A DNA stretch of 64,000 bases from Saturnia japonica (GCA_033032175.1 CM065323.1:14260001-14324000), one strand, 5' to 3'. Positions 1-10,600 are shown, counted from the stretch's first letter. The notes: a model not told the origin generated them from the letters alone. Program-made: numbers and translations.

Positions 1-492
1 TAACGCTTAAGAAATTGTATTTCCGTGGTATACATCGGCATTTAGGAACCTACTATAATATTTGGCACCTAATGCCGCGGTATTTTAAAATCTTATTTTC
101 TCCTCAATTTGTGAAGAAAACACAAAAAAAATAAGTATTTTCGATAAATAATATAACCCTTCCAATATTTCAACCTAAACCAAAACTCACACAGTATTAA
201 ACTACCATCTAAAACACTATTTAACAAATAGTATTACTCACGTGCATAAGGTCCGAAATGTATGAAACGTCTGTTCGAGTCAACTGCTAGCATCGAACTG
301 ACCGTTTATTTTAAAACGTACACACACAACAGCACTCCTTTGCTCATATAAAAATGAACAGATAAATTAATAATTGAATAATGTATCTTGCAGACAAAAA
401 TAATAAATAAATTACTTGAAAACGTCGTTATTCTAAATACATCGGAATATGGTGCCATTTTTAGAACCCCTCGGAATTGAGTGCCTTTACCT
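1..492. other. AT-rich non-coding stretch
   Basis: No supportable gene. The sequence is AT-rich. It contains GGCACCTAATGCCGCGG at 64-80 and related inverse forms at 442-456 and 471-485. Similar motifs recur near 56813 and 62066, so this is probably dispersed-repeat DNA. The composite repeat shared with 3.6, 9.2, 18.6, 25.6 and 29.2 kb begins abruptly near 493. Confidence 0.6.
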
Positions 493-757
493 TAATAAGT
501 GCATCAAGATTTTAGCATTAATGTTAGTAGGAGCTAATAAACCAAGTGGGTCAAAAATGTTGGCAATGATGAATACTATAGTTCGTTTTGTATGCTGTGT
601 AATAACTATTGCTAGGTATAGACATAGCTAAGCAATCTTTAGCAGGTAACCACTTAAGACCTAGTGTCTTTACCATGTCATGTGGAAAAAAATCATAAGA
701 CTGTGTGGGTGGGTGTATTCTGAGGTGTTCGCATTGTAACATGTGTGAGGATCTCAC
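493..757 (-). pseudogene. BEL/Pao pol fragment in copy c1
   Basis: The minus strand encodes fragments typical of the RT to RNase H connection of BEL/Pao polyproteins: TLGLKWLPAKD, and FDPLGL-like residues further on in the sister copies. The fragment is non-functional and lies where intron 3 of the five-exon gene would be. In c1 everything beyond it (exons 4 and 5) is lost and replaced by unrelated DNA below 493. Confidence 0.65.
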
Positions 758-769
758 TGTGGTTAGCTC

Positions 770-1434
770 ACTAACTTATTTATTTATTTATAGGGAAATC
801 CAACAGCTTATACATATACTCTTATAAACTAACTTAGTCTAAACATTAAGCCAAAACAGGATTTCACAAATAAAGTTACAACAATAATGGTTAAAATTAA
901 AATTAAAAAACAGTACCTAGTTTGTTTTTTCTTTTTTCAATTTTTATCTATCTAGGAGTTTTATTGCATCACGGCACTGTAGCTTACGATAACAACATTA
1001 CGATCCAAAAATAATGGTGAGCACCGAGATGTTGGTAGTTGACTCGAAAACTAGGTGGCTGACAGAGTCGAAGTTCAATAATAGAAGTAGCTACGGAAAT
1101 TCGTAACAATTTATTAAGCAAGACTGCAGTCCTATCCGATGACAGTTTTAACGTTTAGCGTTTGTTCACAATTTCACCTGATTTTAAGTGACAATGAGGC
1201 CCAAGATATATGCTATGCCTCCTGCAACATCGGAACACTTAATTACCCCAGGGGCGCAGGAATAGCTAAAACGTACCCTGTACAGTGGACATCGTACCAC
1301 CTTCAATTTAAATTTTCTCATCATGCACCTTGCAGGGTATTCCAGCAGATGCACATGAGAACCATGGATTATTATACTGTCATCATTGAGAATTGTGGTC
1401 AAGTGTGAACATTAATACAATAAGAAAAACTTAC
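770..1434 (-). repeat. Conserved intron-3 block of the composite repeat (c1)
   Basis: This block is nearly identical in c2 (3885-4554), c3 (9424-10108), c5 (18885-19550), c6 (25820-26516) and c7 (29485-30159). It carries overlapping ORFs of 89 codons on plus and 72 codons on minus. I do not call either a gene, because the copies are too similar for ORF retention to mean anything. The donor-site and exon-3 reading frame show it is intronic. An AT-rich start with TTATTTATTTATTTATAGG and a poly-T tract near 928 are recurrent landmarks. Confidence 0.6.
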
Positions 1435-1925
1435 CAGACTGAGATTCCAATTGATTACTCTCCGGATCCTCGTGTCGATTTACTTCAGGCTCTCGTTCTC
1501 TTAATAGTGCTGGTAGAGGGCTCGACGTACCGGAACACGATTCTTTTTACAAATTAGAAATGACAGAATATAAATGAAATAATGAGAACATTATATATTG
1601 CAAGACAATAGAAAGTATTTCATCTGAATTACCTGAAAGAGGTACCTCCAGTGGAGGTGGCGTCGACATATCAACTTGACGCGGCGGTGTCCAGTCTAAA
1701 AAAGCAACTTAACGATATATAAAAATATGAATATAATTATAAAGTATCATAACAAAACATAAACCATATAAATAAATTTTACAAATATATTTCCAATTAA
1801 CTCACATGGTGTCTGTTCTCTATGCCGCCATAGAAATAAAATCATTTAAATTTATTTCTTTCCGCTGCATAAACAATACCCGATTCCTCCTCTTCAGAAT
1901 GAATAGGTGAACTCGAGTTCGACAT
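1435..1925 (-). pseudogene. Five-exon 141-aa gene, copy c1 (exons 1-3 only, frameshifted)
   Basis: Exons read on the minus strand are exon 1 at 1806-1925, exon 2 at 1633-1695 and exon 3 at 1435-1542, with GT-AG borders as in the intact copies. Exon 1 is 120 instead of 121 bases. A single missing base in the AAATTTAAATG stretch ends the frame after 27 residues (ERNKFK-stop). Exons 4 and 5 are missing because the copy ends at the BEL fragment. Upstream it abuts an R1-like ORF1 whose stop overlaps this ATG. I classify it as a pseudogene. The shared frameshift with c5 and c7 marks these as one lineage. Confidence 0.7.
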
Positions 1926-3068
1926 TATATACGCCAGCCCACGAGGAAACGACCTGCTTCCAACAACGCTTTGGCGGCGGTGACTGGGAGCGACAGGTGG
2001 ATCGCTCCACTGCCCCTCCCATAGGGGCGTATCTCGCCTGCCCTGATGAGGGATGACTCGCACCCCCATTCCGCCGCCGCCACCGCGACGACATCTGCCT
2101 CCGTCACCGTCTCATCCAGCCGAACGATCCGGTTGTTGGCCATCTTCACTGGTAGGGCCACTGTGGCCACACCCGCCAACGCCTCCTGCAGTTTTTGAGC
2201 CAACCCGCCCGCTTGCTCCTGACCACGGGCGCCCGGAATTTCTATAATTCGAGACACCGTGGCCGCGAGGCGAAGAGACAGGTTCTCTATACCCAATTCT
2301 TCAACTGCAGCCCGACTCACCCCCATGAGGGCTGCCTTATAGGTCAATCTCCCGGCCAGAACGCTCGGGCTGTGATTCCAGCTCCAGTGCTGGCTGCACC
2401 TCCGACACTGGGTACACCTCCGGCAGTGGCTGCAACACCGGCACTGGCGACGGAGGTAGCGCCATCGTTGAGCTTCGCAGGGCGACAAGTTCCTCTTTGA
2501 GTTCGTCGACCTCTTGGCGAAGCTTACGTGTCTCCCTGCGAATGAGGAGCGTTTCGCTCGCTACGGTGCGCGCCAGGGCAGTAGAAGTAACCTCCTGTAA
2601 GGTCCAGGCCGCCTCCTTCAGAGACTGGATGTACGTACCCTTGAGGTTGCCATATTTCTTGGCAACCTCAAGAATCGCGTCCACCTTCTCCTTGGCAAGC
2701 GTCCTGAGCCTTTCAGGGTCGAGGAGTTCAATGCCCTCGAGCACCCCCACGTCCACCTTATCATGTGCCTCCCTAGCAGCAGTCGCACGAGTGATCCCTC
2801 CAGATGACCCCGGGTCGTGCGTCTTTCCTCTCCGGGCTGTGTTAGCCTTGAAGGGAGGAGCTTCCACTCCATTCCCTCCACTGACATCAGCCAGATGCGA
2901 CCGCTTCCTGTTGTCAATCACCAAAGAAGTGGAGCTACCAGGTCTGTCAGCCCAGTGCCGAACTGCAAAATAGTCCAGCTCCCGATTCCTGTCCAGGACC
3001 ACAGATGCAGAATCAGTTGTCCGTGTTAAGATTGCCAGTGTCGTCGTTATCTTAATAGAACTGCGCAA
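1925..3068 (-). pseudogene. R1-clade ORF1 (gag-like), copy c1, internally deleted
   Basis: This is the gag-like ORF1 of an R1/SART-like non-LTR retrotransposon, whose normal role is binding element RNA and targeting. The N-terminal half (2337-3068) and C-terminal half (about 1925-2340) match the complete ORF1 at 27008-28666. About 515 bases are missing between them, joined at a GTCA that occurs at both breakpoints, and this shifts the frame. The C-terminal half has the conserved block with ELGIENLSLRL, RIIEIPGA and GEIRPYGRG. It stops at VGWRI, before the CCHC knuckles that normally follow, and its TAA overlaps the next ATG. Confidence 0.75.
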
Positions 3069-3308
3069 AATTCCTGATCGGTGTGAAACAACCGATCCCG
3101 CCAGCCGCTACCCGGAATTGGGCCCTTGGGACTCAAAGTGAGTCATCGGCCCCAGCCCGGTACTGGGTGCGCTGCTCACACGCCACACCCAGGAGCTTTT
3201 AACGGCCCTCCAGCCGGCGCTCCTCCACGGTCCCCTCTGATAAGCAGAGGGATACCAGGAAGAGCGCGTCAGGTATCAGCCGCCGACCAGAGTGGTCGAC
3301 GTTAACCT
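3069..3308 (-). other. R1-like element 5' UTR (c1)
   Basis: This is GC-rich sequence upstream of ORF1, much richer in GC than its AT-rich flanks. It is the same as 28667-28908. It includes a short upstream ORF starting with ATGACTCACTTTGAG on minus. The element's 5' end on minus is near GGTTAGGTTAACGTCGACC. R1-clade elements usually carry an internal promoter here, but that is inferred, not seen. Confidence 0.6.
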
Positions 3309-3310
3309 AA

Positions 3311-4874
3311 CCAATTTTATCACTCACAAAGGAAAAAAGAAAATATCGCACTCGAAACAAAAAACGATGATTTCCTAGAGAAGTCATAAATAAAATATGA
3401 TCGAATGCATCTCACCTACCTGATAGTGTTATTATCTCCTGGTCAGATCTTGAATCAGATACATCATCTGCCATTGCCGACGTGTCTGAAGAAATAACGT
3501 CATGAATAAATAAATGCTATTAAACTACATTCCTGTGTAATTATATTATAATAAGAGCTTCACAAATACGGAGAGAAATATAAACATATACCTACCTAAC
3601 AAAAACTAAAAGTAATAATAATAAATAAAAATAATAAGTGCATCAAGATTTTAGCATTAATGGTAGTAGGAGCTAACAAACCAAGTGGGTCAAAAATTTG
3701 GGCAATGATGGATAATATAGTATGCTGTGTAATATCTATTGCTAGGTATAGACATAGCTAAGCAATCTTTAGCAGGTAACCACTTAAGACCTAGTGTCTT
3801 TACCATGTCATGTGGAAAAAATCATAAGACTGTGTGGGTGTATTCTGAGGTGTTCGCATTGTAACGGATCTCACTGTGGTTAGCTCACTAACTTATTTAT
3901 TTATTTATAGGGAAATCCAACAGCTTATACATATACTCTTATAAACTAACTTAGTCTAAACATTAAGCCAAAACAGGATTTCACAAATAAAATTACAACA
4001 ATAATGGTTAAAATTAAAATTAAAAAACAGTACCAAGTTTGTTTTTTTTTTTTTTTTCAATTTTTATCTATCTAGGAGTTTTATTGCATCACGGCACTGT
4101 AGCTTACGATAACAACATTACGATCCAAAAATAATGGTGAGCACCGAGATGTTGGTAGTTGACTCGAAAACTAGGTGGCTGACAGAGTCGAAGTTCAATA
4201 ATAGAAGTAGCTACGGAAATTCGTAACAATTTATTAAGCAAGACTGCAGTCCTATCCGATGACAGTTTTAACGTTTAGCGTTTGTTCACAATTTCACCTG
4301 ATTTTAAGTGACAATGAGGCCCAAGATATATGCTATGCCTCCTGCAACATTGGAACACTTAATTACCCCAGGGGCGCAGGAATAGCTAAAACGTACCCTG
4401 TACAGTGGACATCGTACCACCTTCAATTTAAATTTTCTCATCATGCACCTTGCAGGGTATTCCAGCGGATGCACATGAGAACCATGGATTATTATACTGT
4501 CATCATTGAGAATTGTGGTCAAGTGTGAACATTAATACAATAAGAAAAACTTGCCAGACTGAGATTCCAATCGATTACTTTCCGGATCGTCGTGTCGATT
4601 TACTTCAGGCTCTCGTTCTCTTAATAGTGCTGGTAGAGGGCTCGACGTACCGGAACACGATTCTTTTAACAATTACACTATTAAAAAAAGTAAACATTAT
4701 GGTGGTTAGCTCATAAATGATACAGCGCCATCTTTTGAGAACTATAAGACTTAACAGTGTCTGTTCTCTATGTCGCCATAGAAATAAAATCATTTCAAAT
4801 TTATTTCTTTCCGCTGCATAAACAATACCCAATTCCTCCTCTTCAGAATGAATAGATGAACTCGAGTTCGACAT
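3311..4874 (-). pseudogene. Five-exon gene, copy c2 (exon 2 lost, exon 5 lost)
   Basis: Exon 1 remains at about 4757-4874, exon 3 at 4555-4662 and exon 4 at 3420-3485. The 92 bases at 4663-4754 are unrelated to other copies and have replaced intron 2, exon 2 and intron 1, so exon 1 reads into foreign sequence. Exon 5 is missing because intron 4 runs into the R1-like 5' end near 3311. Exon 3 ends in a GC donor (GCAAGT), as in c6. The exon-1 frame itself is intact (no one-base deletion). A BEL fragment sits in intron 3 at about 3636-3865. Confidence 0.65.
3636..3865 (-). pseudogene. BEL/Pao pol fragment in intron 3 of c2
   Basis: This is the same fragment as 9157-9407, with a small deletion near 3864 removing the ATGTGTGAG stretch. 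It has no coding capacity of its own. Confidence 0.6.
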
Positions 4875-5299
4875 TATGTACGGAAATATTTTAAATTTGA
4901 AAAAACTAGCACGTTAATTTATAAACTTAACACGTATTTTTTCACTGACGCTCCGGAGTTTTGTTCACTGTTCACTTTAAAGGAAGGAAGTAAGTAAGGC
5001 AATTTGAAAAAGGAACAGGTTTTTTTTCATACAATGTTTAGATAAATGTCAAAAGAATATAAATCTGTTCTGCCTAATACATTTTTAATTTGTTATTCTG
5101 TATTTTATGTCCATTAATTATCAATATGGAAAAATAATTGAGTATCATAATATAGGTGTGTATAATGAATTAAATGATTTTTTGTTGAATTGATGTCAAC
5201 TTATTATCATAACATACGCAGTTAAATAATAACTTGGATTTATTTTTAAAACAATCGTATTTGTCGCCACGCAGCTTCCTTTTGAAAAAGGAAAAGGTT
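4875..5299 (-). promoter_or_regulatory. Native 5' flank / leader of the five-exon gene (c2)
   Basis: This AT-rich sequence is shared only with c3 (10601-11033); the other copies have R1-like ORF1 here instead. It therefore represents the gene's own upstream region, with leader and probable promoter. I see no clear TATA box that I would assign with certainty. Homology between c2 and c3 stops at AAAAGGTTA, near 5299 and 11033. Confidence 0.45.
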
Positions 5300-5399
5300 A
5301 TTTTATGTTATGTGGGCTCCATTTGTCCGCACTTAGACTCTTTCTAGGTCCATTATGCGTAGATATTCCGGCCGGCTATTCCAGCCAGCCCAACTCCGA

Positions 5400-5910
5400 C
5401 TAGAAGCACAGAAGCCTCCTGGGGCATTCACAGGCTTCTCGAAGCGACCTCGGTTTTTTGAGGGTTTTCGCCCGTTGGGTTGCAACTCCCGCGCATTTCA
5501 GGACTAAGTGGGTAGCGGTTTCTTCGCCCTCCATGCATGCTCTGCACATGGGACTGTCAGTGACACCTAGAACATAAAGGTGTTTGTTAAGTGAACAATG
5601 GCCAGTTATAGTGCCTACCATAATACGTAGATCACTTCTATTAAGACCAAGAAGTCGCCGCGACAATCGCTGTTCAGGGATGGGCAGTGTCTCCCTCGAC
5701 TGTCTACAGTCACTGGCTCTTGTCCATTGATCTTTATGTGATTCTGTTGTTCTTTGACGCAGCCACGAGCGAATCTGACTGAACGGCAGAGGCAATATGG
5801 GTAGAGGACCCATCCGCAGAGTGCTGGAACCTCTGTTTGCCAGTTTATCTGCTGCGTCATTGCCCAGTGATCCGCTGTGTCCTTTAATCCACTTTAGGGT
5901 TACTTTGTTG
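5400..5910 (-). pseudogene. LINE ORF2 C-terminus: end of RNase H and C-terminal tail
   Basis: One frame shows the end of RNase H (WIKGHSGSLGNDAAD at about 5840-5885). Another frame carries the usual tail with LLGLNRSDLR, LTGH-like ITGHCSLNKHL and a zinc-type cluster CRACMEGEETATHLVLKC. At least one frameshift, near 5815, separates them. The product would be the end of a reverse transcriptase polyprotein and is not functional here. Confidence 0.65.
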
Positions 5911-6312
5911 TTAGTGGTAACCCTTTCCAGTACTTTGTGACACTCGTTTATCGTCGTGTATCTTACTCTCCAGAGCTCGTAAGACTGCAGTGCTGTCGGA
6001 GAGAATTCTTATATTGTGGTTCTCTATTTTCCTGTTCAGCACTGCGTTTGCCGCCTCAGTAATGGCTACACATTCACATTGGAAGATGGAACTGTGTGGC
6101 CCTAAAGCTATTGATAATTTAATGTTTAGATCACAGGAAAATACCCTGGCGCCTGTTCCTGTATCAGTTTTTGAACCATCTGTATATATGCGAACCTCGT
6201 TTATGCCGGATTGGTCCTGTTTTTCTTCGCATAGTTCTATCGAGTAGTTTCTGTTGAAAACATGTTTCTTTAGTATCCTATCACACGGAGAGCCTATTAG
6301 AGGTTCGTACAT
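5911..6312 (-). pseudogene. LINE RNase H domain
   Basis: This is a 133-codon open frame on minus. It shows RNase H catalytic context: YTDGSKTDTGTGA with the first Asp, ECVAITEA with the Glu, and ILSDSTAVLRALES with the next Asp. The frame then departs from the expected sequence at KIHDDKRV, and the rest of the domain continues in another frame at 5840-5950. It is separated from the RT block above by a stop around 6313-6402. Confidence 0.7.
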
Positions 6313-6402
6313 GATAGCCTTTTTTTAAATTTTTGTGTTTGGTCCATTCGGATTGCCCCACAGTCCCAGATTTGTCATTCGTATTGCTGATACCGCGGCC
6401 TC

Positions 6403-7210
6403 TTATTGTATAAACAGATCTAAGGGTGGCATGCCGAGAATGACTTCCAGGGCTGTTGTTGGCGTGGTGCGCATGCAGCCGATTATAGCTGAGCAAGCCA
6501 ATCGTTGGAATTGCTGCAGCTTTCCTCTGACTGTGTTTAGTTCGGTCCTAGGCCACCAAACCACTGCACCATAGGTAACGGTCGGTCGAATTACTGTAGT
6601 ATAAAGCCAGTGGGTAATCTTTGGAGATAGACCCCATTTCTTGCCCAGTAATCTTTTACATTGCCAGAATGTAATGCAAGCCTTATTTAGTTTGTTCTCC
6701 AGGTGTTTATTCCACAGTAGCTTGCTGTCTAAAATTACGCCTAGGTATTTGACTTCAGCTACTAGTGCTAGGTCAGTGCCGAATAACGTTGGTAAAACAA
6801 AGTTACTCAATTTGCGTTTGTTAGTGAACAACACTAGTTCCGTTTTCGACGGATTAACAGTGAGTTCCTGTTTTTTACACCAGTTTTCTACTATGCGGAA
6901 GGCACCCCTCATCAGATCACAGAGTGTGCCTTCATGTGACCCACTGAGTAGAATAGCTAGATCATCAGTATAATAACTGTTTCTGTTCTGTTCTGTTTCT
7001 GGGGGCACCCCCTAACCGCAATACCTCTGGTGGTTGTATTCACCGTAACCTGGACCGCTCTATATGGAAGCATGTTATCAATCCAACTTCTGAGCGTTGG
7101 ATTTACTCCATGTCTTGAAAGGGCATGGCTGATGCTGTTAAAAGTTGTTTTGTCAAAGGACCTTTCAATCTTAATGTTGGTAATGATGGCGGCGGTGTCT
7201 CTCCAACAGT
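6403..7210 (-). pseudogene. LINE reverse transcriptase, internally deleted
   Basis: The first part (about 7009-7210) carries the RT motif A region: IKIERSFDKTTF, then RSWIDNML and TTTRGIAVRGCPQ. The expected stretch between RGCPQG and the catalytic box is missing. The second part begins YTDDLAILLSG, a variant of the YADD box. It continues through LTVNPSKTELVLF, EVKYLGVILDSKL, VTYGAVVWWPRT and TTPTTALEVILGMPPLDLF. The deletion plus frameshift makes it inactive. This is a common insect LINE family. Confidence 0.75.
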
Positions 7211-7214
7211 GACG

Positions 7215-8443
7215 TCATATGACGCAACAGCGTCGTCGGCCAATTGGCATTAGGAAGGACAACAGATCAGAAGAAGTCGGTGTGTCTGATTTTATACTGA
7301 CCATATAATCAAGAAAATGAACTAATTGAAACAATTGGCTCAAACATCCACCCCACCTTGAAAGTTCTTAGGTTGAACTTTCTAAACAGACCCAAGCTAC
7401 ATTGACAAAGGCCTCCAGAAAAAGTGGTTTACGAAAGCGAAAAAACACTAATATTAATTAATAATAATTTTAAGCGGGTTAAAAAATAACTAAGCGGGAT
7501 AATAACGCACTGTTATTACAGAGAAACTACTTATAAATCTAAACTTAATTACATAATAAAGAAAGAAATAGCGTAGTTACTGAGAAGGCAGTGGGCACAG
7601 TTTCACTACAGGCCGCTTAAATAAACTATTCTGAGTCCTAACAAGTACGACTCTAACAATACCGTCACGTCCTGGATAGACTTCCTCGATAATACCTAAC
7701 GGCCATCGAAGCGGAGGAACATCATCCTGAAGAATGAGTACAATGGTACCCACTTTCAACGAGCTACTTGATGTGTTCTCTTTTAGTCTTGATTGCATAG
7801 TGTGTAAGTATTCCAAACGCCATTTTTTCCTGAATTGTTGTACTAATTTATCTAACAATTGTTTCCTACTGACTAAAGAAAGACGTTCTGAAGAGACGTC
7901 TACTGCGGTAAGAAATTGTAATGGAGTAGACCTTAAGAAATGTGCTGGTGTCAGCACTTCCTGACACGGATCCTCAGAAAGAACACATAGCTGTCTTGAC
8001 TTAAGAATACACTCAAACTGAGTTAAAACAGTTAAAGCCTCTTCATAAGAGAGAAGATGTGTTCCTACGACCTTATAAAAATGGCGTTTAAAACTCTTCA
8101 CGTTTGCCTCCCAAATACCGCCAAAATGAGGACTGATGGGTGGAATGGTATTCCAAATAATTTTACGTAAATTAAGCTCATTGCTTATGCTGTTTTGAAA
8201 GCTAGAAGAAGCGGTTAATGAATAATCTTCAGCGGTATTTAAATCAGATAAATTAATTTTATTCGATCGTGGTAATATTTTCGCAAAACGTAAAATATAA
8301 ACAATAACATTTAATAGCTTACTCCAAACAGATATATTTTTAGAAACATTATAAATTAGCGGTAAGTCTTGGTTACATATTACAGTAGTGAAAGTAGTAA
8401 GTTTCATTTCTGGAATATTAGACTCCGAATTCGAAACAACTTG
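7215..8443 (-). mobile_element. BEL/Pao remnant: pol C-terminus and partial 3' LTR
   Basis: On minus the order is pol end, then a purine-rich tract (AAGGTGGGGTGGA, about 7345-7357), then the LTR start TGTTTGAGCC at 7344 with a TATA-like CAGTATAAAATC. The LTR is cut at about 7215 by the LINE. At the other end the ORF joins the 3' flank of gene copy c3 near 8443. The shared c3/c6 sequence begins at GGAACTTGAAGACC. Confidence 0.7.
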
Positions 8444-8473
8444 GAACTTGAAGACCCGGACGAATCTGTTCAT
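7577..8473 (-). pseudogene. BEL/Pao integrase C-terminal region
   Basis: This is a 298-codon open frame. The first ten residues belong to the flank of copy c3. Next comes pol sequence around the end of RNase H (NQDLPLIY, YILRFAK). Then, after an internal deletion of the integrase core, comes the typical C-terminal part: PPISPHFGGIWEANVKS, LSYEEALTVLTQ, LTPAHFLRSTPL, VLILQDDVPPLRWPLG and VKLCPLPSQ-stop. The catalytic core Asp residues are missing, so it is defective despite the open frame. Confidence 0.8.
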
Positions 8474-8765
8474 TAAAAAAAAGAAAATATCAAGATCTAT
8501 CCAGTCGTTTTAGCTTGATGCGCGCACATGCAAACAACAATCATTTTATTTATATACATTTATATTGTTTAAAGTCATTATTATTTTCATTTGATGTAAA
8601 GAGAGGAAGTTATTTCGAGACATCACCGGCATTCACGTAATGAATGATCCATCCTATAATACTTTTTCTACAATAAAACTGGTTTCACGTACTTAGGAAG
8701 TTTATTATAGAACCTAACACAATACCCATGTACCTAAAAAAATACAAAATACAATTTAAAAAAAT
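8443..8765 (-). other. 3' UTR and flank of gene copy c3
   Basis: The minus-strand sequence after the stop codon has AATAAA at 8701-8706, about 60 bases downstream, as expected for a poly(A) signal. The same segment follows c6 (24847-25175, signal at 25112-25117). Homology between the two ends at GTCTTCAAGTTCC. Confidence 0.55.
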
Positions 8766-10600
8766 TTAGGAGTCTGAACTCGACATTAGCGGTTCTAAAG
8801 CTGAGCCGACCACTGCCACGTTTTTGGAATCAACTATTCATTTTGCCGCTAATTCAAATTTTTTTCCAAAACCATACGATGATTTACTAGAGAAATTTTA
8901 TATTTTACCAATAAAATATGATCGAATGCATCTAACCTACCTGATAGTGTTATTATCTTCTGGTCAGATCTTGAATCAGATACATCATCTGCCATTTCCG
9001 ACGTGTCTGAAGAAATAACGTCATGAATAAATAAATGCTATTAAACTACATCCCTGTGTAATTATATTATAATAAGAGCTTCACAAATACGGAGAGAAAT
9101 ATAAACATATACCTACCTAACAAAAAATAAAAGTAATAATAATAAATAAAAATAATAAGTGCATCAAGTTTTTAGCATTAATGGTAGTAGGAGCTAACAA
9201 ACCAAGTGGGTCAAAATTTGGGCAATGATGGATAATATAGTATGCTGTGTAATATCTATTGCTAGGTATAAACATAGCTAAGCAATCTTTAGCAGGTAAC
9301 CACTTAAGACCTAGTGTCTTTACCATGTCATGTGGAAAAAAATCATAAGACTGTGTGGGTGGATGTATTCTGAGGTGTTCGCATTGTAACATGTGTGAGG
9401 ATCTCACTGTGGTTAGCTCACTAACTTATTTATTTATTTATAGGGAAATCCAACAGCTTATACATATACTCTTATAAACTAACTTAGTCTAAACATTAAG
9501 CCAAAACAGGATTTCACAAATAAAGTTACAACAATAATGGTTAAAATTTCAATTAAAAGTGGTTAAAAAAAATAATTCAAAAACAGTACCAAGTTTGAGT
9601 TTTTTTTTGTTCAATTTTTATCTATCTAGGAGTTTTATTGCATCACGGCACTGTAGCTTACGATAACAACATTACGATCCAAAAATAATGGTGAGCACCG
9701 AGATGTTGGTAGTTGACTCGAAAACTAGGTTGCTGACAGAGTCGAAGTTCAATAATAGAAGTAGCTACGGAAATTCGTAACAATTTATTAAGCAAGACTG
9801 CAGTCCTATCCGATGACAGTTTTAACGTTTAGCGTTTGTTCACAATTTCACCTGATTTTAAGTGACAATGAGGCCCAAGATATATGCTATGCCTCCTGCA
9901 ACATCGGAACACTTAATTACCCCAGGGGCGCAGGAATAGCTAAAACGTACCCTGTACAGTGGACATCGTACCACCTTCAATTTAAATTTTCTCATCATGC
10001 ACCTTGCAGGGTATTCCAGCAGATGCACATGAGAACCATGGATTATTATACTGTCATCATTGAGAATTGTGGTCAAGTGTGAACATTAATACAATAAGAA
10101 AAACTTACCAGACTGAGATTCCAATTGATTACTCTCCGGATCCTCGTGTCGATTTACTTCAGGCTCTCGTTCTCTTAATAGTGCTGGCAGAGGGCTCGAC
10201 GTACCAGAACACGATTCTTTTTACAAATTAGAAATGACAGAATATAAATGAAATAATGAGAACATTATATATTGCAAGACAATAGAAAGTATTTCATCTG
10301 AATTACCTGAAAGAGGTACCTCAAGTGGAGGTGGCGTCGACATATCAACTTGACGCGGCGGTGTCCAGTCTAAAAAAGCAACTTAACGATATATAAAAAT
10401 ATGAATATAATTATAAAGTATCATAACAAAACATAAACCATATAAATAAATTTTACAAATATATTTCAAATTAACTCACATGGTGTCTGTTCTCTATGCC
10501 GCCATAGAAATAAAATCATTTCAAATTTATTTCTTTCCGCTGCATAAACAATACCCGATTCCTCCTCTTCAGAATGAATAGATGAACTCGAGTTCGACAT
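8766..10600 (-). CDS. Unrecognised 141-aa acidic Ser-rich protein, five exons, intact copy c3
   Basis: I reconstruct complement(join(8766..8833, 8941..9006, 10109..10216, 10307..10369, 10480..10600)), 426 bases with stop. Every intron is phase 1 with GT-AG borders (donors GTGAGT, GTAATT, GTAAGT, GTAGGT). Internal exons of 63, 108 and 66 bases are multiples of three. The protein has an acidic N-terminus (HSEEEESG) and an aromatic/basic patch (FLWRHRE). A Pro-rich exon 2 follows (STPPPLEVPLS), then acidic Ser-rich exons (SDSRSDQ), ending SSSDS. There is no signal peptide, membrane segment or domain I know. Intron 3 is 1.1 kb and holds a BEL fragment. The native leader (10601-11033) is retained. 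An AATAAA lies 60 bases past the stop. Function is unknown. The gene model follows from splice sites and phase, without transcript support. Confidence 0.6.
9157..9407 (-). pseudogene. BEL/Pao pol fragment in intron 3 of c3
   Basis: This is the best-preserved copy of the intronic fragment. The minus frame reads TLGLKWLPAKD, then FDPLGLLAPTTINAKNL, the signature between RT and RNase H in BEL/Pao polyproteins. It is too short to be functional. It shares its insertion point with all other gene copies, so it entered intron 3 before the family amplified. Confidence 0.7.

Larger units (their letters stand above)
5300..7213 (-). mobile_element. I/Jockey-superfamily LINE, 5'-truncated and broken
   Basis: This is a minus-strand non-LTR retrotransposon remnant. 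From 5' to 3' it holds part of RT, an RNase H domain and a zinc-binding tail. It is truncated at the 5' end near 7213, where BEL LTR sequence begins, and its 3' end is near 5300 at the edge of c2. RNase H within ORF2 points to the I/R1/LOA group or RNase H-bearing Jockey relatives; I cannot settle the clade by eye. Confidence 0.7.

Noticed and set aside
1184..1402. 72-codon minus ORF (and its 89-codon plus counterpart) repeated in most copies as a real gene
   Set aside because: The copies are too similar for ORF retention to be evidence, there is no family match, and the surrounding exons place it in intron 3. It is kept only as a low-level question about alternative splicing.
3300..3325. Telomeric TTAGG target as in TRAS/SART insertion
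   Set aside because: Only GTTAGGTTAA-like text is present, with no tandem TTAGG array. The neighbouring sequence is the last intron of the gene unit.
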